DNA of 64,000 nucleotides. Origin: Streptomyces kronopolitis (lineage in GTDB: Bacteria > Actinomycetota > Actinomycetes > Streptomycetales > Streptomycetaceae). This document shows positions 43,751 through 52,875 of this stretch, one piece after another. Below the pieces are notes generated by a model. That model did not search any database. It had not been told where the DNA came from and was given only the letters and a program-made list of their open reading frames with translations. The position numbers and the translations under genes are program-made. Position 1 is the stretch's first letter, and every line of letters begins with the position of its first letter. The stretch covers positions 186,001 to 250,000 of the forward strand of contig NZ_BMND01000005.1 of the NCBI RefSeq assembly GCF_014646275.1. The letters are read 5' to 3'.

Positions 43751-44692
43751 TCAGCCGGACGCCTTCTCCGGCGGCAGCTCCCGCAGGACGTCGCGCACCG
43801 TCTCGCGTACCAGTCCGCGCAGCCAGCGGTGCCCGGCGTCGGCCTCCTGGCGCGGATGCCAGGCCATCTCCAGCGTCATCGGCGGCAGTTCGAGCGGGAC
43901 GGCCAGGGTGCGCAGGCCCAGCCGGCGGACGGTCGGGGCCGCGGCCCGGGCGTTCGCCAGGCCGACGGCGTCGCTGTCCTGGACCATCATCAGCGAAGCG
44001 GCGAAGGTCGGAACGGTGGCGATCACCCGCCGCCGCAGCCCGAGTGCGGCGAGCGCCGCGTCGACCGGGCCGGTCAGCCGGCCGCGGCGGGAGTAGTTGA
44101 GGTGCTGCGCGGCGGCGAAGCGGGCCGGGGTGAGCTCTCCGCGGGTCAGCGGGTGACCGTCCCGCACCACCGCGACGCTGTGGTCGACGAACAGCTCCTC
44201 CCTGCGGATCTCCGGCTCCAGGCTGTCGATGACCCCGAGTTCGAGGTCCGCGGAGCCGTCCCGCAGCAGGGGAACGTCGACCGAACCCTCGCCGAGGAAG
44301 CGCAGCACGACCTGCGGAGCCTGTTCGGCGGCACGGGCGAGCAGGGCCGGGCCCAGGACCGTGACGAAGACATCGTTGGCGTGGAGGGTGAAGACGCGGG
44401 CCAGCGCCGCCGGGTCGGCCGGTGCGGACGGGGCCAGCACGCCGTGGGCCGCCTCCACCAGCCTTCGCACCTCGGCCCTGATCTCCAGCGCCCGCGGCGT
44501 GGGGACCATGTGGCGGCCGGCGCGGACCAGCACGGGGTCGCCGGTCGTGCGGCGGATCCGGCCGAGCGCCCGGCTCATGGCCGGCCCGGAGAGCCCCAGC
44601 CGGTCGGCGGCCGCCGTCACGCTCTGCTCTTCGAGCAGGGCGTCCAGCGCCGTCAGCAGGTTGAGGTCGATGTTTGCGTTTCGCGCAATCAT
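43751..44692 (-). CDS. LysR family transcriptional regulator
   Basis: A LysR-type regulator of about 313 residues. The N-terminal winged HTH is IDLNLLTALDALLEEQSVTAAADRLGLSGPAMSRALGRIR, split here as the usual helix pair, with the effector-binding domain behind (DVPLLRDGSADLELGVID, then VFVDHSVAVV-like strand). The start is uncertain between ATGs at 44692, 44701 and 44710; none has a strong ribosome site. It is transcribed divergently from an MFS exporter only 54 bases away, so it probably controls that exporter. The inducer is unknown. Confidence 0.9.
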   Translation of the reverse strand: MIARNANIDLNLLTALDALLEEQSVTAAADRLGLSGPAMSRALGRIRRTTGDPVLVRAGRHMVPTPRALEIRAEVRRLVEAAHGVLAPSAPADPAALARVFTLHANDVFVTVLGPALLARAAEQAPQVVLRFLGEGSVDVPLLRDGSADLELGVIDSLEPEIRREELFVDHSVAVVRDGHPLTRGELTPARFAAAQHLNYSRRGRLTGPVDAALAALGLRRRVIATVPTFAASLMMVQDSDAVGLANARAAAPTVRRLGLRTLAVPLELPPMTLEMAWHPRQEADAGHRWLRGLVRETVRDVLRELPPEKASG

Positions 44693-44746
44693 GGAGTGCA
44701 TACCTTGCATTTGAAGTTAATTAGAGCGAAATCTAACGTGCCGGCC

Positions 44747-46189
44747 ATGACCACGACCGCTTCCCCTCCCGTTCCCGCCGCCGGTGTCCGCCACGGGCGG
44801 CGTGCGGTGACCGCCGCGATGTGCGCCTGCGTCCTGGTCGCACAGTCCCTGGTGGCCGCGATGAATCTCGCGATACCCAAGATCACCGCGAGTGCGCTGC
44901 ACCCCTCCCACACCCAGATGCTGTGGATCGTCGACATCTATGTGCTGGTCTTCGCCGGACTGCTGATCCCGGCCGGGGCACTCGGCGACCGCTTCGGCCG
45001 CAAGGGCACCCTCCTGACCGGGCTGGGCGCGTTCGGCGCGGGCGCCCTGCTGTGCGCCCTGGCCCCGGCGCTGCCGGTACTGATGGCGGGCCGCGCCCTC
45101 TCGGGTGCCGGAGCCGCGCTGCTGGTGCCGGCGACCATGTCCGTGCTGCTGCACGCCTCCCCGCCCGACCGCAGGGCCGGGGCGGTCGCCGCCTGGAGCA
45201 CCGCAATGGGGGCCGGCGGCCTGGTCGGCAACGCGGGCGGCGGACTGCTCGTGCAGTACCTCCCCTGGCAGGGGCTGTTCCTCGGCTACGTGCCGCTCGC
45301 CCTGGCCCTGTTCGTCTGGGTCGCCCGGTCCGCGCCCCGGGTCCCGACGCAGACCGCGGCGCTCGACCTGCCGGGTTCGGCACTGCTGGCCCTCGGCGCC
45401 GGGACGCTGCTCTTCGGCATCATCGAGGGCCCGGACCGAGGCTGGCTCTCGGCCCCGGTGACCGGCGCCTTCGCCCTGGCGCTGGTGCTGCTCGCGGTGT
45501 TCGTCCGGCACGGTCTGCGCGCCGCGCACCCGATCCTGGATCCCCGGCTGTTCCGGCTGCCGCGGCTGCGCGCCGGCAGCGTCGGCATCGCCACCGCCTT
45601 CTTCGGGATGTTCGCGCTGTTCTACGTCAACGGGCAGTTCCTGCAGTACGTGAAGGGGTACTCACCGGTGCAGACGGGTGCCGCGATCGTGCCGCTGGCC
45701 GTGGGAATGATGGTGTGCACGAAGTTCGGCGTGCGCGGCGCCGAGCGGCTCGGCGAGGCCCGCACGGCCGGCGCCGGACTGGTCCTGATCGGGACCGGTC
45801 TGCTGCTGCTCTCCACCGCCGATGCCCACACCTCCTACCTCCGCTACCTGGTGTTCCTGCTGGTGCTGTCGGCCGGTGCGGGGCTGGCGATGCCGACCCT
45901 GTCGCATGCGATCGTGGCCTCCGTACCGGCGAGCCGCTCCGGCATGGGATCCGGACTCCAGGGCGCGGCACGGGAGTTGGGCGCGGCCCTGGGTATCGCC
46001 GTGACGGGCACCGCACTGTCCACCCACCTCGCCCCGGTAGCGGGACACGGCACCGCGGCGGCCACCGCGTTCACCGAGGCGACGGCGCTGGGCTACCGGA
46101 TCGCCGCAGGAGTGGTGCTGGTGGCGAGCGTCGCCGTGGTGACCGGCCTGCGCACCCGCACCCGGTCCGGCACTCCCGCCCGCGCCTGA
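44747..46189 (+). CDS. MFS drug exporter (DHA2, 14 helices)
   Basis: A 480-residue major facilitator exporter of the EmrB/QacA class. Helix one holds QSLVAAMNLAIPKIT, a variant of the usual LDxTIVNVALP signature, and loop 2-3 has GALGDRFGRKGTLLTG. Motif C-like GAGGLVGNAGGGLLVQYLPW and about 14 helices are visible. The ATG at 44747 has no ribosome site, and a GTG nine bases earlier is an alternative; the messenger may be leaderless. A divergent LysR gene makes it a likely inducible pump. The FAD-dependent monooxygenase downstream (217 bases) could act on a related compound. Confidence 0.92.
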   Translation: MTTTASPPVPAAGVRHGRRAVTAAMCACVLVAQSLVAAMNLAIPKITASALHPSHTQMLWIVDIYVLVFAGLLIPAGALGDRFGRKGTLLTGLGAFGAGALLCALAPALPVLMAGRALSGAGAALLVPATMSVLLHASPPDRRAGAVAAWSTAMGAGGLVGNAGGGLLVQYLPWQGLFLGYVPLALALFVWVARSAPRVPTQTAALDLPGSALLALGAGTLLFGIIEGPDRGWLSAPVTGAFALALVLLAVFVRHGLRAAHPILDPRLFRLPRLRAGSVGIATAFFGMFALFYVNGQFLQYVKGYSPVQTGAAIVPLAVGMMVCTKFGVRGAERLGEARTAGAGLVLIGTGLLLLSTADAHTSYLRYLVFLLVLSAGAGLAMPTLSHAIVASVPASRSGMGSGLQGAARELGAALGIAVTGTALSTHLAPVAGHGTAAATAFTEATALGYRIAAGVVLVASVAVVTGLRTRTRSGTPARA

Positions 46190-46406
46190 ACCCGGGCGCG
46201 CCCGCGAGGGCCCCGACCGCACCAGCACCGGTCGCGGCCGACGACGCGCCCTTGACCCGGGAGACCACTGGGGCTCAAGAGGCCTGATGCGCAGCGTAGT
46301 TACGGGTCGGTCGCCCCTTGCGTACTACGCCCCGTCGCACACCACGGCCGGGTGCATCATGGATCCGGACGCCCGAGGGGACCGACACAACAGAGCGGAC
46401 CGGTAC

Positions 46407-47588
46407 GTGACACGCATTCTGGTCATCGGTGGTGGGATCGCGGGTTCGGCGACCGCGCTGGCCCTGCACAAGGCAGGTCTCGATGTCACCGTGCACGAGG
46501 CGCATCCCGGCACGGCCGAGGACATCGGGGCGTTCCTGACCCTGGCGAGCAACGGGATGCGCGCACTGGCGCAGCTCGACGCCTCGCAGGTGGTCACCTC
46601 GCGCGGCTTCCCGCTGCGCACCATGCGGGTGCTCGACGACCGGGGCGGCGAGATGGCCCATGTGCCGCTGGGCGAGGCCGACGACACCCTGCTGCGGTAC
46701 CGGTGCCTGCGCCGCGGGGAGTTGAACGCCGCCCTCCAGGCCGAGGCGGTCCGCCGGGGCATCGGGGTGTCGCACGGCGCGCGGCTGGTGTCCGTGGAGA
46801 ACGGCCCCGACGGCGTGAGCGCGCGGTTCGCCGACGGCAGCGTCGCGACCGGCGACCTGCTCATCGGCGCGGACGGCCTGAACTCGGCCGTCCGGCGATC
46901 GGTCGCCCCCGGCGTGGCGCCCGTCTACGCGGGGCAGAGCGTCTACTACGGCTACACGCGCACCGCCCCGGTAGCGGAGGACACCGGTCACCTCACCATG
47001 GTGCGGGGCAGCGCCGCCGCCTTCGGCTACGCGGTCTCGCCGGACGGGGAGGTGTACTGGTTCGCCCGCGTCGGCGGCGACCCCGTGCCCGCCGAGGAGC
47101 TTGCGGCCCCCACGCCGTCCCGCTGGCGCGCACACCTCGTCGCGCTGCTGGGCAAGGACGCCACCCCCGCCGCGGGCATCGTCGCGGCCTCCACCGACGA
47201 CCTCATGGCCACCCACGCCACCGAGATCCCACCCGGCACCCCCTGGCACTCCGGACGCACGCTGCTCATCGGCGACGCGGCGCACGCGGCCTCACCGGCG
47301 ACCGGCCAGGGCGCCTCGATGGCGTTGGAGGACGCCGTCATCCTCGCCAAGTCCCTGCGGGACACCCCCGACCTGGACAGCGCCCTCACCCTCTACGAGG
47401 CCTGCCGCCGCCCCCGCGTGGAGCACAACATCACCGTCAGCGGAGAGATCTCCCGCGGCACCCGCCCCCCGGCCCGCGCCGCCGGAGGCCCGCCCCCGCA
47501 GCGCCCCGGCGACGACACCCTCACCGCCCAGCTGGACTGGCACCGCGCTCTGCACGCCGACGCCGGCGACGCGGGACAAGTCGAGTAG
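46407..47588 (+). CDS. FAD-dependent monooxygenase (PHBH-type)
   Basis: A 393-residue flavin monooxygenase. The ADP-binding GxGxxG is at residues 8-13 (VIGGGIAGSATALAL), the second FAD motif is GDLLIGADGLNSAVRRSV, and the C-terminal GDAAHAASPATGQGASMALEDA is characteristic. These enzymes hydroxylate aromatic or polyketide-like substrates with NAD(P)H and oxygen, and include tetracycline-inactivating homologues. The GTG at 46407 places the FAD motif at the N-terminus as usual; an ATG at 46359 would add 16 residues. It follows an MFS exporter, which suggests a combined modify-and-export role, although the two are 217 bases apart. Confidence 0.9.
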   Translation: MTRILVIGGGIAGSATALALHKAGLDVTVHEAHPGTAEDIGAFLTLASNGMRALAQLDASQVVTSRGFPLRTMRVLDDRGGEMAHVPLGEADDTLLRYRCLRRGELNAALQAEAVRRGIGVSHGARLVSVENGPDGVSARFADGSVATGDLLIGADGLNSAVRRSVAPGVAPVYAGQSVYYGYTRTAPVAEDTGHLTMVRGSAAAFGYAVSPDGEVYWFARVGGDPVPAEELAAPTPSRWRAHLVALLGKDATPAAGIVAASTDDLMATHATEIPPGTPWHSGRTLLIGDAAHAASPATGQGASMALEDAVILAKSLRDTPDLDSALTLYEACRRPRVEHNITVSGEISRGTRPPARAAGGPPPQRPGDDTLTAQLDWHRALHADAGDAGQVE

Positions 47589-47684
47589 GCACCGGCTGGC
47601 GAGGGGCCAGGACAACCGGTTCAGCACGCACCGCACCGGCCCGTCACTGCACCGGTCTTTCACCGCACCGGCCTTTTCGCATAA

Positions 47685-47738
47685 GAAACCACGTGCGCCA
47701 AAGAAACCACATTCGCAGCAGAAATCACGCGAAATCAC
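47685..47738 (+). repeat. Four direct copies of GAAA[C/T]CAC
   Basis: GAAACCAC at 47685-47692 and 47703-47710, and GAAATCAC at 47721-47728 and 47731-47738. The first three are spaced 18 bases apart. The stretch is unusually A-rich for this genome and lies about 120 bases before a small membrane protein gene. Confidence 0.6.
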
Positions 47739-47858
47739 GCTCACCCGAATGGCCGACCCGTTTCGCGGCGAACTTGCGGGGTTCCTCCATTCAGCTGACG
47801 CTGAAATGACCTACGCCTTCGCATCGCATTCGTGATCACACCTTCGTCGGGAGGCCCC

Positions 47859-48002
47859 GTGGTCGTGATGGGTCTGCTTGTGCCGTGGATACTTCTGCTC
47901 GTGATGATCGGGCTGGACATTTTCGAGGACCGTCTCTTTCCTCCGTCGACGACAACGCCGCCGCCGGAGGAGAACCAGCCCGAGCCCGAGGACCGGGAAT
48001 AG
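47859..48002 (+). CDS. Small single-pass membrane protein (47 residues)
   Basis: A short open frame from GTG 47859 to TAG 48002. The peptide has one membrane helix at about residues 2-20 (GLLVPWILLLVMIGLDIF), then a proline- and glutamate-rich cytoplasmic or external tail (PPPEENQPEPEDRE). GGGAGG lies four to five bases before the GTG, and the ATG three codons on is an alternative. The hydrophobic helix followed by an acidic tail, plus a good ribosome site, argue that it is real. I do not recognise the family. It lies between the monooxygenase and rph genes. Confidence 0.6.
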   Translation: MVVMGLLVPWILLLVMIGLDIFEDRLFPPSTTTPPPEENQPEPEDRE

Positions 48003-48084
48003 CGGTGCCCCCTGCCGGGAGGCGGGGCCCGGTCGTCCCGCACCGTGGCCGGTGCGAGCGCCGGGCCCGGCCCGTCCCGACCGG

Positions 48085-50709
48085 TCAGGACAGGATCTCG
48101 ACGTACCCGTCGACTCCGTGCACCCGGATCCGCTGCCCGTCGCGGATCAGCCGGGTGGCCTGCTCCACGCCCACGACGGCGGGCAGGCCGTACTCGCGGG
48201 CGATCACCGCGCCATGGGTCATCAGGCCGCCCACCTCCGTGACCAGGCCCGCGATGCCGACGAACAGCGGCGACCAGCTGGGGTCCGTGAAGGTCGTGAC
48301 CAGGATGTCGCCCGCTTCGAGATCGGCCTTGGCCATGTCCAGGATGACGCGGGCCCGCCCCTCGACGATCCCGGCGGAGACCGGCAGGCCGGTCAGGGCG
48401 CCGGCCGGTACGTCGTCGCGCCGGTACGCACCGGTGAGCGCCTCGCCGTCCGAGGTGAGCACCCGGGGCGGGGTGAGCGCGTGGTACGACCGGAAGGCGT
48501 CCTTGCGCTGCCGGATGAGCCGGCCGTCCACCTCCTGTGCGCGCACGGCGTCCCGGAATTCCTGGAAGGTGAGGTAGAAGACGTCCTCCTTCTCCGGAAG
48601 CGCACCGGTCTGCACGAGGCGCTCGGCCTCCGCCAGCAGGGCCTGCTTGTAGACGAAGTAGCGGCTGACGATGCCGTACTTCGGGTACTCCCGGTACCCG
48701 ATGAAGGTTCTGACCCGGTCGATCATCCGCTTGGTCTCGGCGGCCTTGCGGTCCCCGTCCGGCAGGGCCCGCAGGCGTGCCAGCACGTCCTGTTCCTTCT
48801 GCTGCGCCTTCTCCCGCCCGTGCGCGAAGCGCCGTTCGGCGGCCCCCGGCGCGAAGTTCCTGACGTGGTCGAGGATCACGGGCACCAGCGCGCCGGGACG
48901 CTCGCGCCACCGCGGCCGCGTGATGTCGATCTCGCCGACGCAGCGCATACCGTACCGGTCGAGGTAGTCCTCGATGGCGTCGCGCGCTGCGGCCCCGCCC
49001 GCGCGCTTCGCCAACTCGCCCAGGAAGGCGGCGTTTTCGGCGTCCTCGGCATCGTCGACGCACTCGACGCCCCGCAGGTACTCCACCACCTCCGGATGCG
49101 GGCGGATCACGTCCGCCACGTCGAGCAGCGCCAGCCCCATCTCCGACGTGACGTTGCCGGGGGCGGACAGCGTGAGCGTGTCGGCCGCGTTCTTCTCGCC
49201 GAGCCACTCCCCCAGCTTGTCGTTGAGCCACCAGGTGGCCTCCATCCCCGCCATGATCGCCTGAAGGTTCAGCGGATCACCGAGGACCCGCTTGTGCTCC
49301 TCGAAGGCCTCCAGCAGGAAGTCGAACAGCGCCGGCCCGGACTTCGTGCGGATGTCGCGCTCCAGGGCGGCGATGGACTCCCGGCTGCGCTCGATCAGCC
49401 CGGTGACGACGGCGGGATCGGTCTCCACCGGGGCGGACGCCCCGCCCACCGGCGGCCCGCCGGGGCCCGCGTCCGGCAGCGACGGGACGAAGCCGTCGCG
49501 GTTGAGGACGGTCTCCAGCGCGTCCCTGGTCAGCGGATCTCCCCTCCCCATGACGTCCAGGAGGCCGGCGCGGCTCGCGGGCGCGGCCAGACGCCGGGTG
49601 ACATCGACGAACAGCCTCCCGCCGGCCTCGTGCATCGGCACCATGGCCGTCAGCCGCCACAGGGAGAGTCCCAGGGGCTTCATGGGGTCGGTCATCATCT
49701 GCCCGTGACCGACGGAGACATAGACGTGATTGTCCTGGTCGCCGCTCTCCGGAAGGGGGAACAGCGTCGTGATCGGCCGGCTCTGCACGATCCGGAAGCC
49801 GTCGTCGACCAGGCACCATTCGATGTCCTGCGGGCGGCCGAAGTGCGCCTCGATCCGCCGCCCGAGCTGCACGAGCCGCACGACCTGCGCATCCGTCAGC
49901 GCCGGCTGCTCCTGCCGCTCCGCGTCGATCGCCACTTCCCGCGTCCCGCCGCCCGGCAGGGCCTGCACGGCACACCGCTTGGCCGCGATCGTCCTGGCGA
50001 CGACCTCGCCGTGCCGCACCGTGAAGACGTCCGGATTCACCAGGCCGGAGACCAGGGCCTCGCCCAGGCCGAATCCGGCGTCCACGGTCGCCACCGTCCG
50101 GTTGCCGGTGACCGGGTCGGCCGTGAACAGCACGCCGGCCGCCTGCGGGACGACCATCCGCTGCACGACCACCGCCATGTGGACCGCACGGTGGTCGATG
50201 CCGTTGCCCCGGCGGTAGGCCACGGCCCGCTCGGTGAACAGCGAGGCCCAGCACCGGCTGACGTGCCGGAGGACCGCCGTCGGGCCCACGACGTTCAGGT
50301 AGGTGTCCTGCTGACCGGCGAAGGACGCCGTCGGCAGGTCCTCCGCCGTCGCGCTGGACCGGACGGCAAAGGCGGCCCGCTCGCCGAACCGGGCGAGCCC
50401 GCGGGTGATCGCCGCCGCGAGATCCTCCGGGATGGCGGTGTCTTCGATGATCCGGCGGATCCGCGCGCCGAGCGTGCGGATCGCCTCCCGGTCGTCCGGG
50501 TCCACGCGCGACAGCCGATCGAGCAGATCGCCGGTCGACGGCGCCTCTGCCATGATCCGCCGGAAGGCATCCGTCGTCACACAGAAGCCATCCGGCACAC
50601 GGAGGCCTTCGATCCGAGACAGCCCGCCCAGCTGCGCCCCCTTGCCGCCGACGACCGCGACATCCGTCTCGTCGGCCTCGTGGAGGTCCCACACATACTG
50701 CTCGGTCAT
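48085..50709 (-). CDS. rph: Rifampin phosphotransferase (rifamycin-inactivating)
   Basis: An 874-residue enzyme in three parts: an N-terminal ATP-grasp domain (VVGGKGAQLGGLSRI, FAVRSSATAEDLPTASFAGQQDTYLNV), a large rifamycin-binding region, and a C-terminal swivelling phosphohistidine domain with catalytic H832 in VGGLMTHGAVIAREYG. It uses ATP and water to phosphorylate the C21 hydroxyl of rifamycins, giving AMP and phosphate. It is distinguished from PEP synthase by its length and by the direct upstream RAE element (50904-50922). That element implies induction by rifamycins. The gene stands alone and ends 82 bases from the small membrane protein gene. Confidence 0.95.
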   Translation of the reverse strand: MTEQYVWDLHEADETDVAVVGGKGAQLGGLSRIEGLRVPDGFCVTTDAFRRIMAEAPSTGDLLDRLSRVDPDDREAIRTLGARIRRIIEDTAIPEDLAAAITRGLARFGERAAFAVRSSATAEDLPTASFAGQQDTYLNVVGPTAVLRHVSRCWASLFTERAVAYRRGNGIDHRAVHMAVVVQRMVVPQAAGVLFTADPVTGNRTVATVDAGFGLGEALVSGLVNPDVFTVRHGEVVARTIAAKRCAVQALPGGGTREVAIDAERQEQPALTDAQVVRLVQLGRRIEAHFGRPQDIEWCLVDDGFRIVQSRPITTLFPLPESGDQDNHVYVSVGHGQMMTDPMKPLGLSLWRLTAMVPMHEAGGRLFVDVTRRLAAPASRAGLLDVMGRGDPLTRDALETVLNRDGFVPSLPDAGPGGPPVGGASAPVETDPAVVTGLIERSRESIAALERDIRTKSGPALFDFLLEAFEEHKRVLGDPLNLQAIMAGMEATWWLNDKLGEWLGEKNAADTLTLSAPGNVTSEMGLALLDVADVIRPHPEVVEYLRGVECVDDAEDAENAAFLGELAKRAGGAAARDAIEDYLDRYGMRCVGEIDITRPRWRERPGALVPVILDHVRNFAPGAAERRFAHGREKAQQKEQDVLARLRALPDGDRKAAETKRMIDRVRTFIGYREYPKYGIVSRYFVYKQALLAEAERLVQTGALPEKEDVFYLTFQEFRDAVRAQEVDGRLIRQRKDAFRSYHALTPPRVLTSDGEALTGAYRRDDVPAGALTGLPVSAGIVEGRARVILDMAKADLEAGDILVTTFTDPSWSPLFVGIAGLVTEVGGLMTHGAVIAREYGLPAVVGVEQATRLIRDGQRIRVHGVDGYVEILS

Positions 50710-50903
50710 CGCGACACCTCCGGGACGGCCGCGCTCCGGGGCTCCGCGTCCGCCGACCGCATCACCGGCGCCTGCCCCCGCAACGCCGGTCCGCCCACCG
50801 TCCCCACGTCACCGCGGACCCCGTACACCGACAACAACACACGCACGTCGTGCCCTCATTTCCGCAGGTTGTGGCATCGGCCGACGATTCTGCGGCACGA
50901 CCC

Positions 50904-50922
50904 GGGCCTTGCCGCAAGCCCC
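50904..50922 (-). promoter_or_regulatory. Rifamycin-associated element (RAE)
   Basis: On the minus strand the 19 bases read GGGGCTTGCGGCAAGGCCC, identical to the published RAE consensus as I remember it. It lies 195 bases upstream of rph. RAEs mark genes induced by rifamycin exposure in actinomycetes, including rph and helR. Confidence 0.9.
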
Positions 50923-50945
50923 CCAACCCGCTATAAATTGAGAGT

Positions 50946-50969
50946 GGCAAGGAGAGTTCTCTCCTTGCC
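50946..50969. terminator. 11-bp-arm hairpin between RAE and epoxide hydrolase
   Basis: GGCAAGGAGAG (50946-50956), TT, CTCTCCTTGCC (50959-50969), then TTTGTC on the plus strand. It probably ends the leftward epoxide hydrolase transcript (stop at 51014), isolating the rph promoter; the T-run favours activity on the plus strand, so it may work both ways. Confidence 0.6.
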
Positions 50970-51013
50970 TTTGTCGTTGTGGCGGTGAGCGAGTCCGAGT
51001 CGCCGATCCGCGT

Positions 51014-52189
51014 TCACCGACCGGCGGCCGCCAGCACTGCCGTGAGGCCCTCTCGCAGATCCTTGACGAAATACTCGGGGACCTCCAGCGACGGGAAATG
51101 TCCCCCGCTTTCGGGCGAACTCCACCGGACGATCTGCCGGTACCGCTCCTGCGCCCAGGGGCGCGGACACTTCTCGATGTCGCGGGGGTACATGGTGATC
51201 GCCGACGGGACGTCGACCCGGAGTTCGGGGTCCAGCGAGTTGTGGCTTTCGTAGTAGATGCGGGCCGCCGATGCGCCGCTCCGCGTCAGCCAATACAGGG
51301 TGACGTCATCGAGAATCCGGTCCCGGGAAATCGTCTCGAACGGGCTGTCTTCGGTATCCGTCCACTCGGCGAACTTGTCCAGGATCCAGGCGAGCAGCCC
51401 GACCGGTGAGTCGACGAGCGAGTACCCGATGGTCTGCGGCCGGGTCGCCTGCTGCTTCGCGTATGCCGCGCGGTGGCGCCAGAAATGGCGGGTGTCCTCG
51501 GCCCACGTGCGCTCGACCGCCGTCAGCCCGTCCATGGTCAGCCCGGGCGGCCCCTCCGCGAACGTGGTGTGGATACCGAGAACGTGCGCCGGGAACCTGC
51601 CGCCGAGCACCGTGGTGATATTGCCTCCCCAGTCACCGCCGTGGGCGGCGAACCTGCTGTAGCCGAGCCTCCCCATCAGTTCCACCCAGGCGGCCGCGGT
51701 CTTTTCGGTTCCCCATCCGGTGGTGGCCGGCTTGTCGCTGTAACCAAAGCCCGGCAGCGACGGAGCCACGACGTGAAATGCCGGCGCGTCCACATCGTCC
51801 GGATCCGCCAACTCGTCGACCACATCGATGAATTCCGCGATGCTTCCCGGCCAGCCGTGCGTCAAGATCAGCGGAGTGGCGTCCTCGCGCGCAGAGCGGC
51901 GGTGCAGGAAATGGATTCCCAGATCATCAATGGTCGTACGGAACTGCCCGATGCGATTAAGGCGCTCTTCAAACGACCGCCAGTTGTACCCGGTGCGCCA
52001 GTAGTTCACGACCTCGACGAGGTCGGCGAGAGGAACACCCTGCTCCCATCGGCGGGGGCCGGGCGCGGCGGGATGGACCGTCTCGGCCTCCGGTAGCCGC
52101 GCCGCGGCCAATCGCGCGCGCAGATCATCGAGGTCGGCGTCGGGTGCATGGGCTTCGAAAGCTTGCACATCGCTGGCGGGACGGGACAT
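51014..52189 (-). CDS. Epoxide hydrolase (alpha/beta fold)
   Basis: A 391-residue enzyme of the microsomal-type epoxide hydrolase family with an N-terminal EHN region (about 1-100). The oxyanion motif is HGWPGS (111-116), the nucleophile is D186 in AAHGGDWGGN, and the catalytic histidine is in SGGHFPSLE near the end. A conserved tyrosine for ring opening is probably in the cap region. The ATG at 52189 has AGGAGG five bases upstream. It is transcribed divergently from a CGNR regulator, and two copies of an 18-bp site lie between, so it is probably induced by its substrate or a related xenobiotic. Confidence 0.92.
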   Translation of the reverse strand: MSRPASDVQAFEAHAPDADLDDLRARLAAARLPEAETVHPAAPGPRRWEQGVPLADLVEVVNYWRTGYNWRSFEERLNRIGQFRTTIDDLGIHFLHRRSAREDATPLILTHGWPGSIAEFIDVVDELADPDDVDAPAFHVVAPSLPGFGYSDKPATTGWGTEKTAAAWVELMGRLGYSRFAAHGGDWGGNITTVLGGRFPAHVLGIHTTFAEGPPGLTMDGLTAVERTWAEDTRHFWRHRAAYAKQQATRPQTIGYSLVDSPVGLLAWILDKFAEWTDTEDSPFETISRDRILDDVTLYWLTRSGASAARIYYESHNSLDPELRVDVPSAITMYPRDIEKCPRPWAQERYRQIVRWSSPESGGHFPSLEVPEYFVKDLREGLTAVLAAAGR

Positions 52190-52210
52190 GGGACCTCCTG
52201 GGCATCGTGG

Positions 52211-52270
52211 AACCGGCCAAGGCGGTTCTAACAGCTCCCCGCGCCGCACTGCAACCGTCTAAGGTGGTTC
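52211..52270. promoter_or_regulatory. Two 18-bp operator-like sites between epoxide hydrolase and CGNR gene
   Basis: AACCGGCCAAGGCGGTTC (52211-52228) and AACCGTCTAAGGTGGTTC (52253-52270) agree at 15 of 18 positions, and each is itself an imperfect palindrome. Their starts are 42 bases apart, four helical turns. The second ends one base before the CGNR start codon, so binding would block that promoter. Confidence 0.65.
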
Positions 52271-52271
52271 C

Positions 52272-52853
52272 ATGCGTGTGCGTCCCGGCTTCCCCGACTT
52301 CCGCCTCGGCAATGTCCTGGCGACCAGCTTCACGGGGACTCTCTCCGAGCGGCATGGCAACGCGGTGGAGCGCATCCCCACGCCGCAGCGACTCATCGAC
52401 TGGCTTGCGGTGAACGGCCTCGCCGTGGACTCCTGCACCACCGCCCAGCTCGACCTCGCCCGGGAACTGCGGGAGTCGATTCACGCCGCCGCGACCGCGG
52501 CCGCGCTCCAGGACGCTCTCCCCGCGTCTGCCGTCAAGGTCATCAATGACCGCAGCGCTCAGGGGCGGGCCTCGGCGATCCTCACCCCCGAGGGCAAGCG
52601 GCGATGGCAGCTCAGCTCGTCTTCTCTCGTGGAAGATGCCCTCAGCGTGATCGCCGCCGACGCGATCAGCATCATCGCGGGCGAACGAGACGGAAAACTG
52701 GCCTTGTGCGCCTCACCGACCTGCCGAGCCGCCTTCTTCGACACCAGCCAGAGCCGCACCCGCAAATGGTGCGACATGAACACGTGCGGGAATCGCCAGA
52801 AGAAGGCGCGCTTCCACGCCAATCAGCGCAAGGACCCCGGTTCAGGGGAGTGA
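52272..52853 (+). CDS. CGNR zinc-finger transcriptional regulator
   Basis: A 193-residue regulator with an N-terminal ABATE ligand-binding domain and a C-terminal CGNR zinc finger. The four metal cysteines are C146, C151, C167 and C172, the last within CGNR (172-175) itself. Such proteins usually repress a neighbouring detoxification gene. Here the neighbour is an epoxide hydrolase on the opposite strand, and duplicated palindromic sites lie between them. The ATG at 52272 follows the second site by one base, and the messenger may be leaderless. It is followed 22 bases on by an alpha/beta hydrolase that may be co-transcribed. Confidence 0.9.
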   Translation: MRVRPGFPDFRLGNVLATSFTGTLSERHGNAVERIPTPQRLIDWLAVNGLAVDSCTTAQLDLARELRESIHAAATAAALQDALPASAVKVINDRSAQGRASAILTPEGKRRWQLSSSSLVEDALSVIAADAISIIAGERDGKLALCASPTCRAAFFDTSQSRTRKWCDMNTCGNRQKKARFHANQRKDPGSGE

Positions 52854-52875
52854 TCGTCACCCATCTGGAGGTGCG

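Noticed and set aside
47749..47835. A 28-codon open frame starting ATGGCCGAC
   Set aside because: No ribosome site and no recognisable features; kept only as part of the leader of the 47-residue protein.
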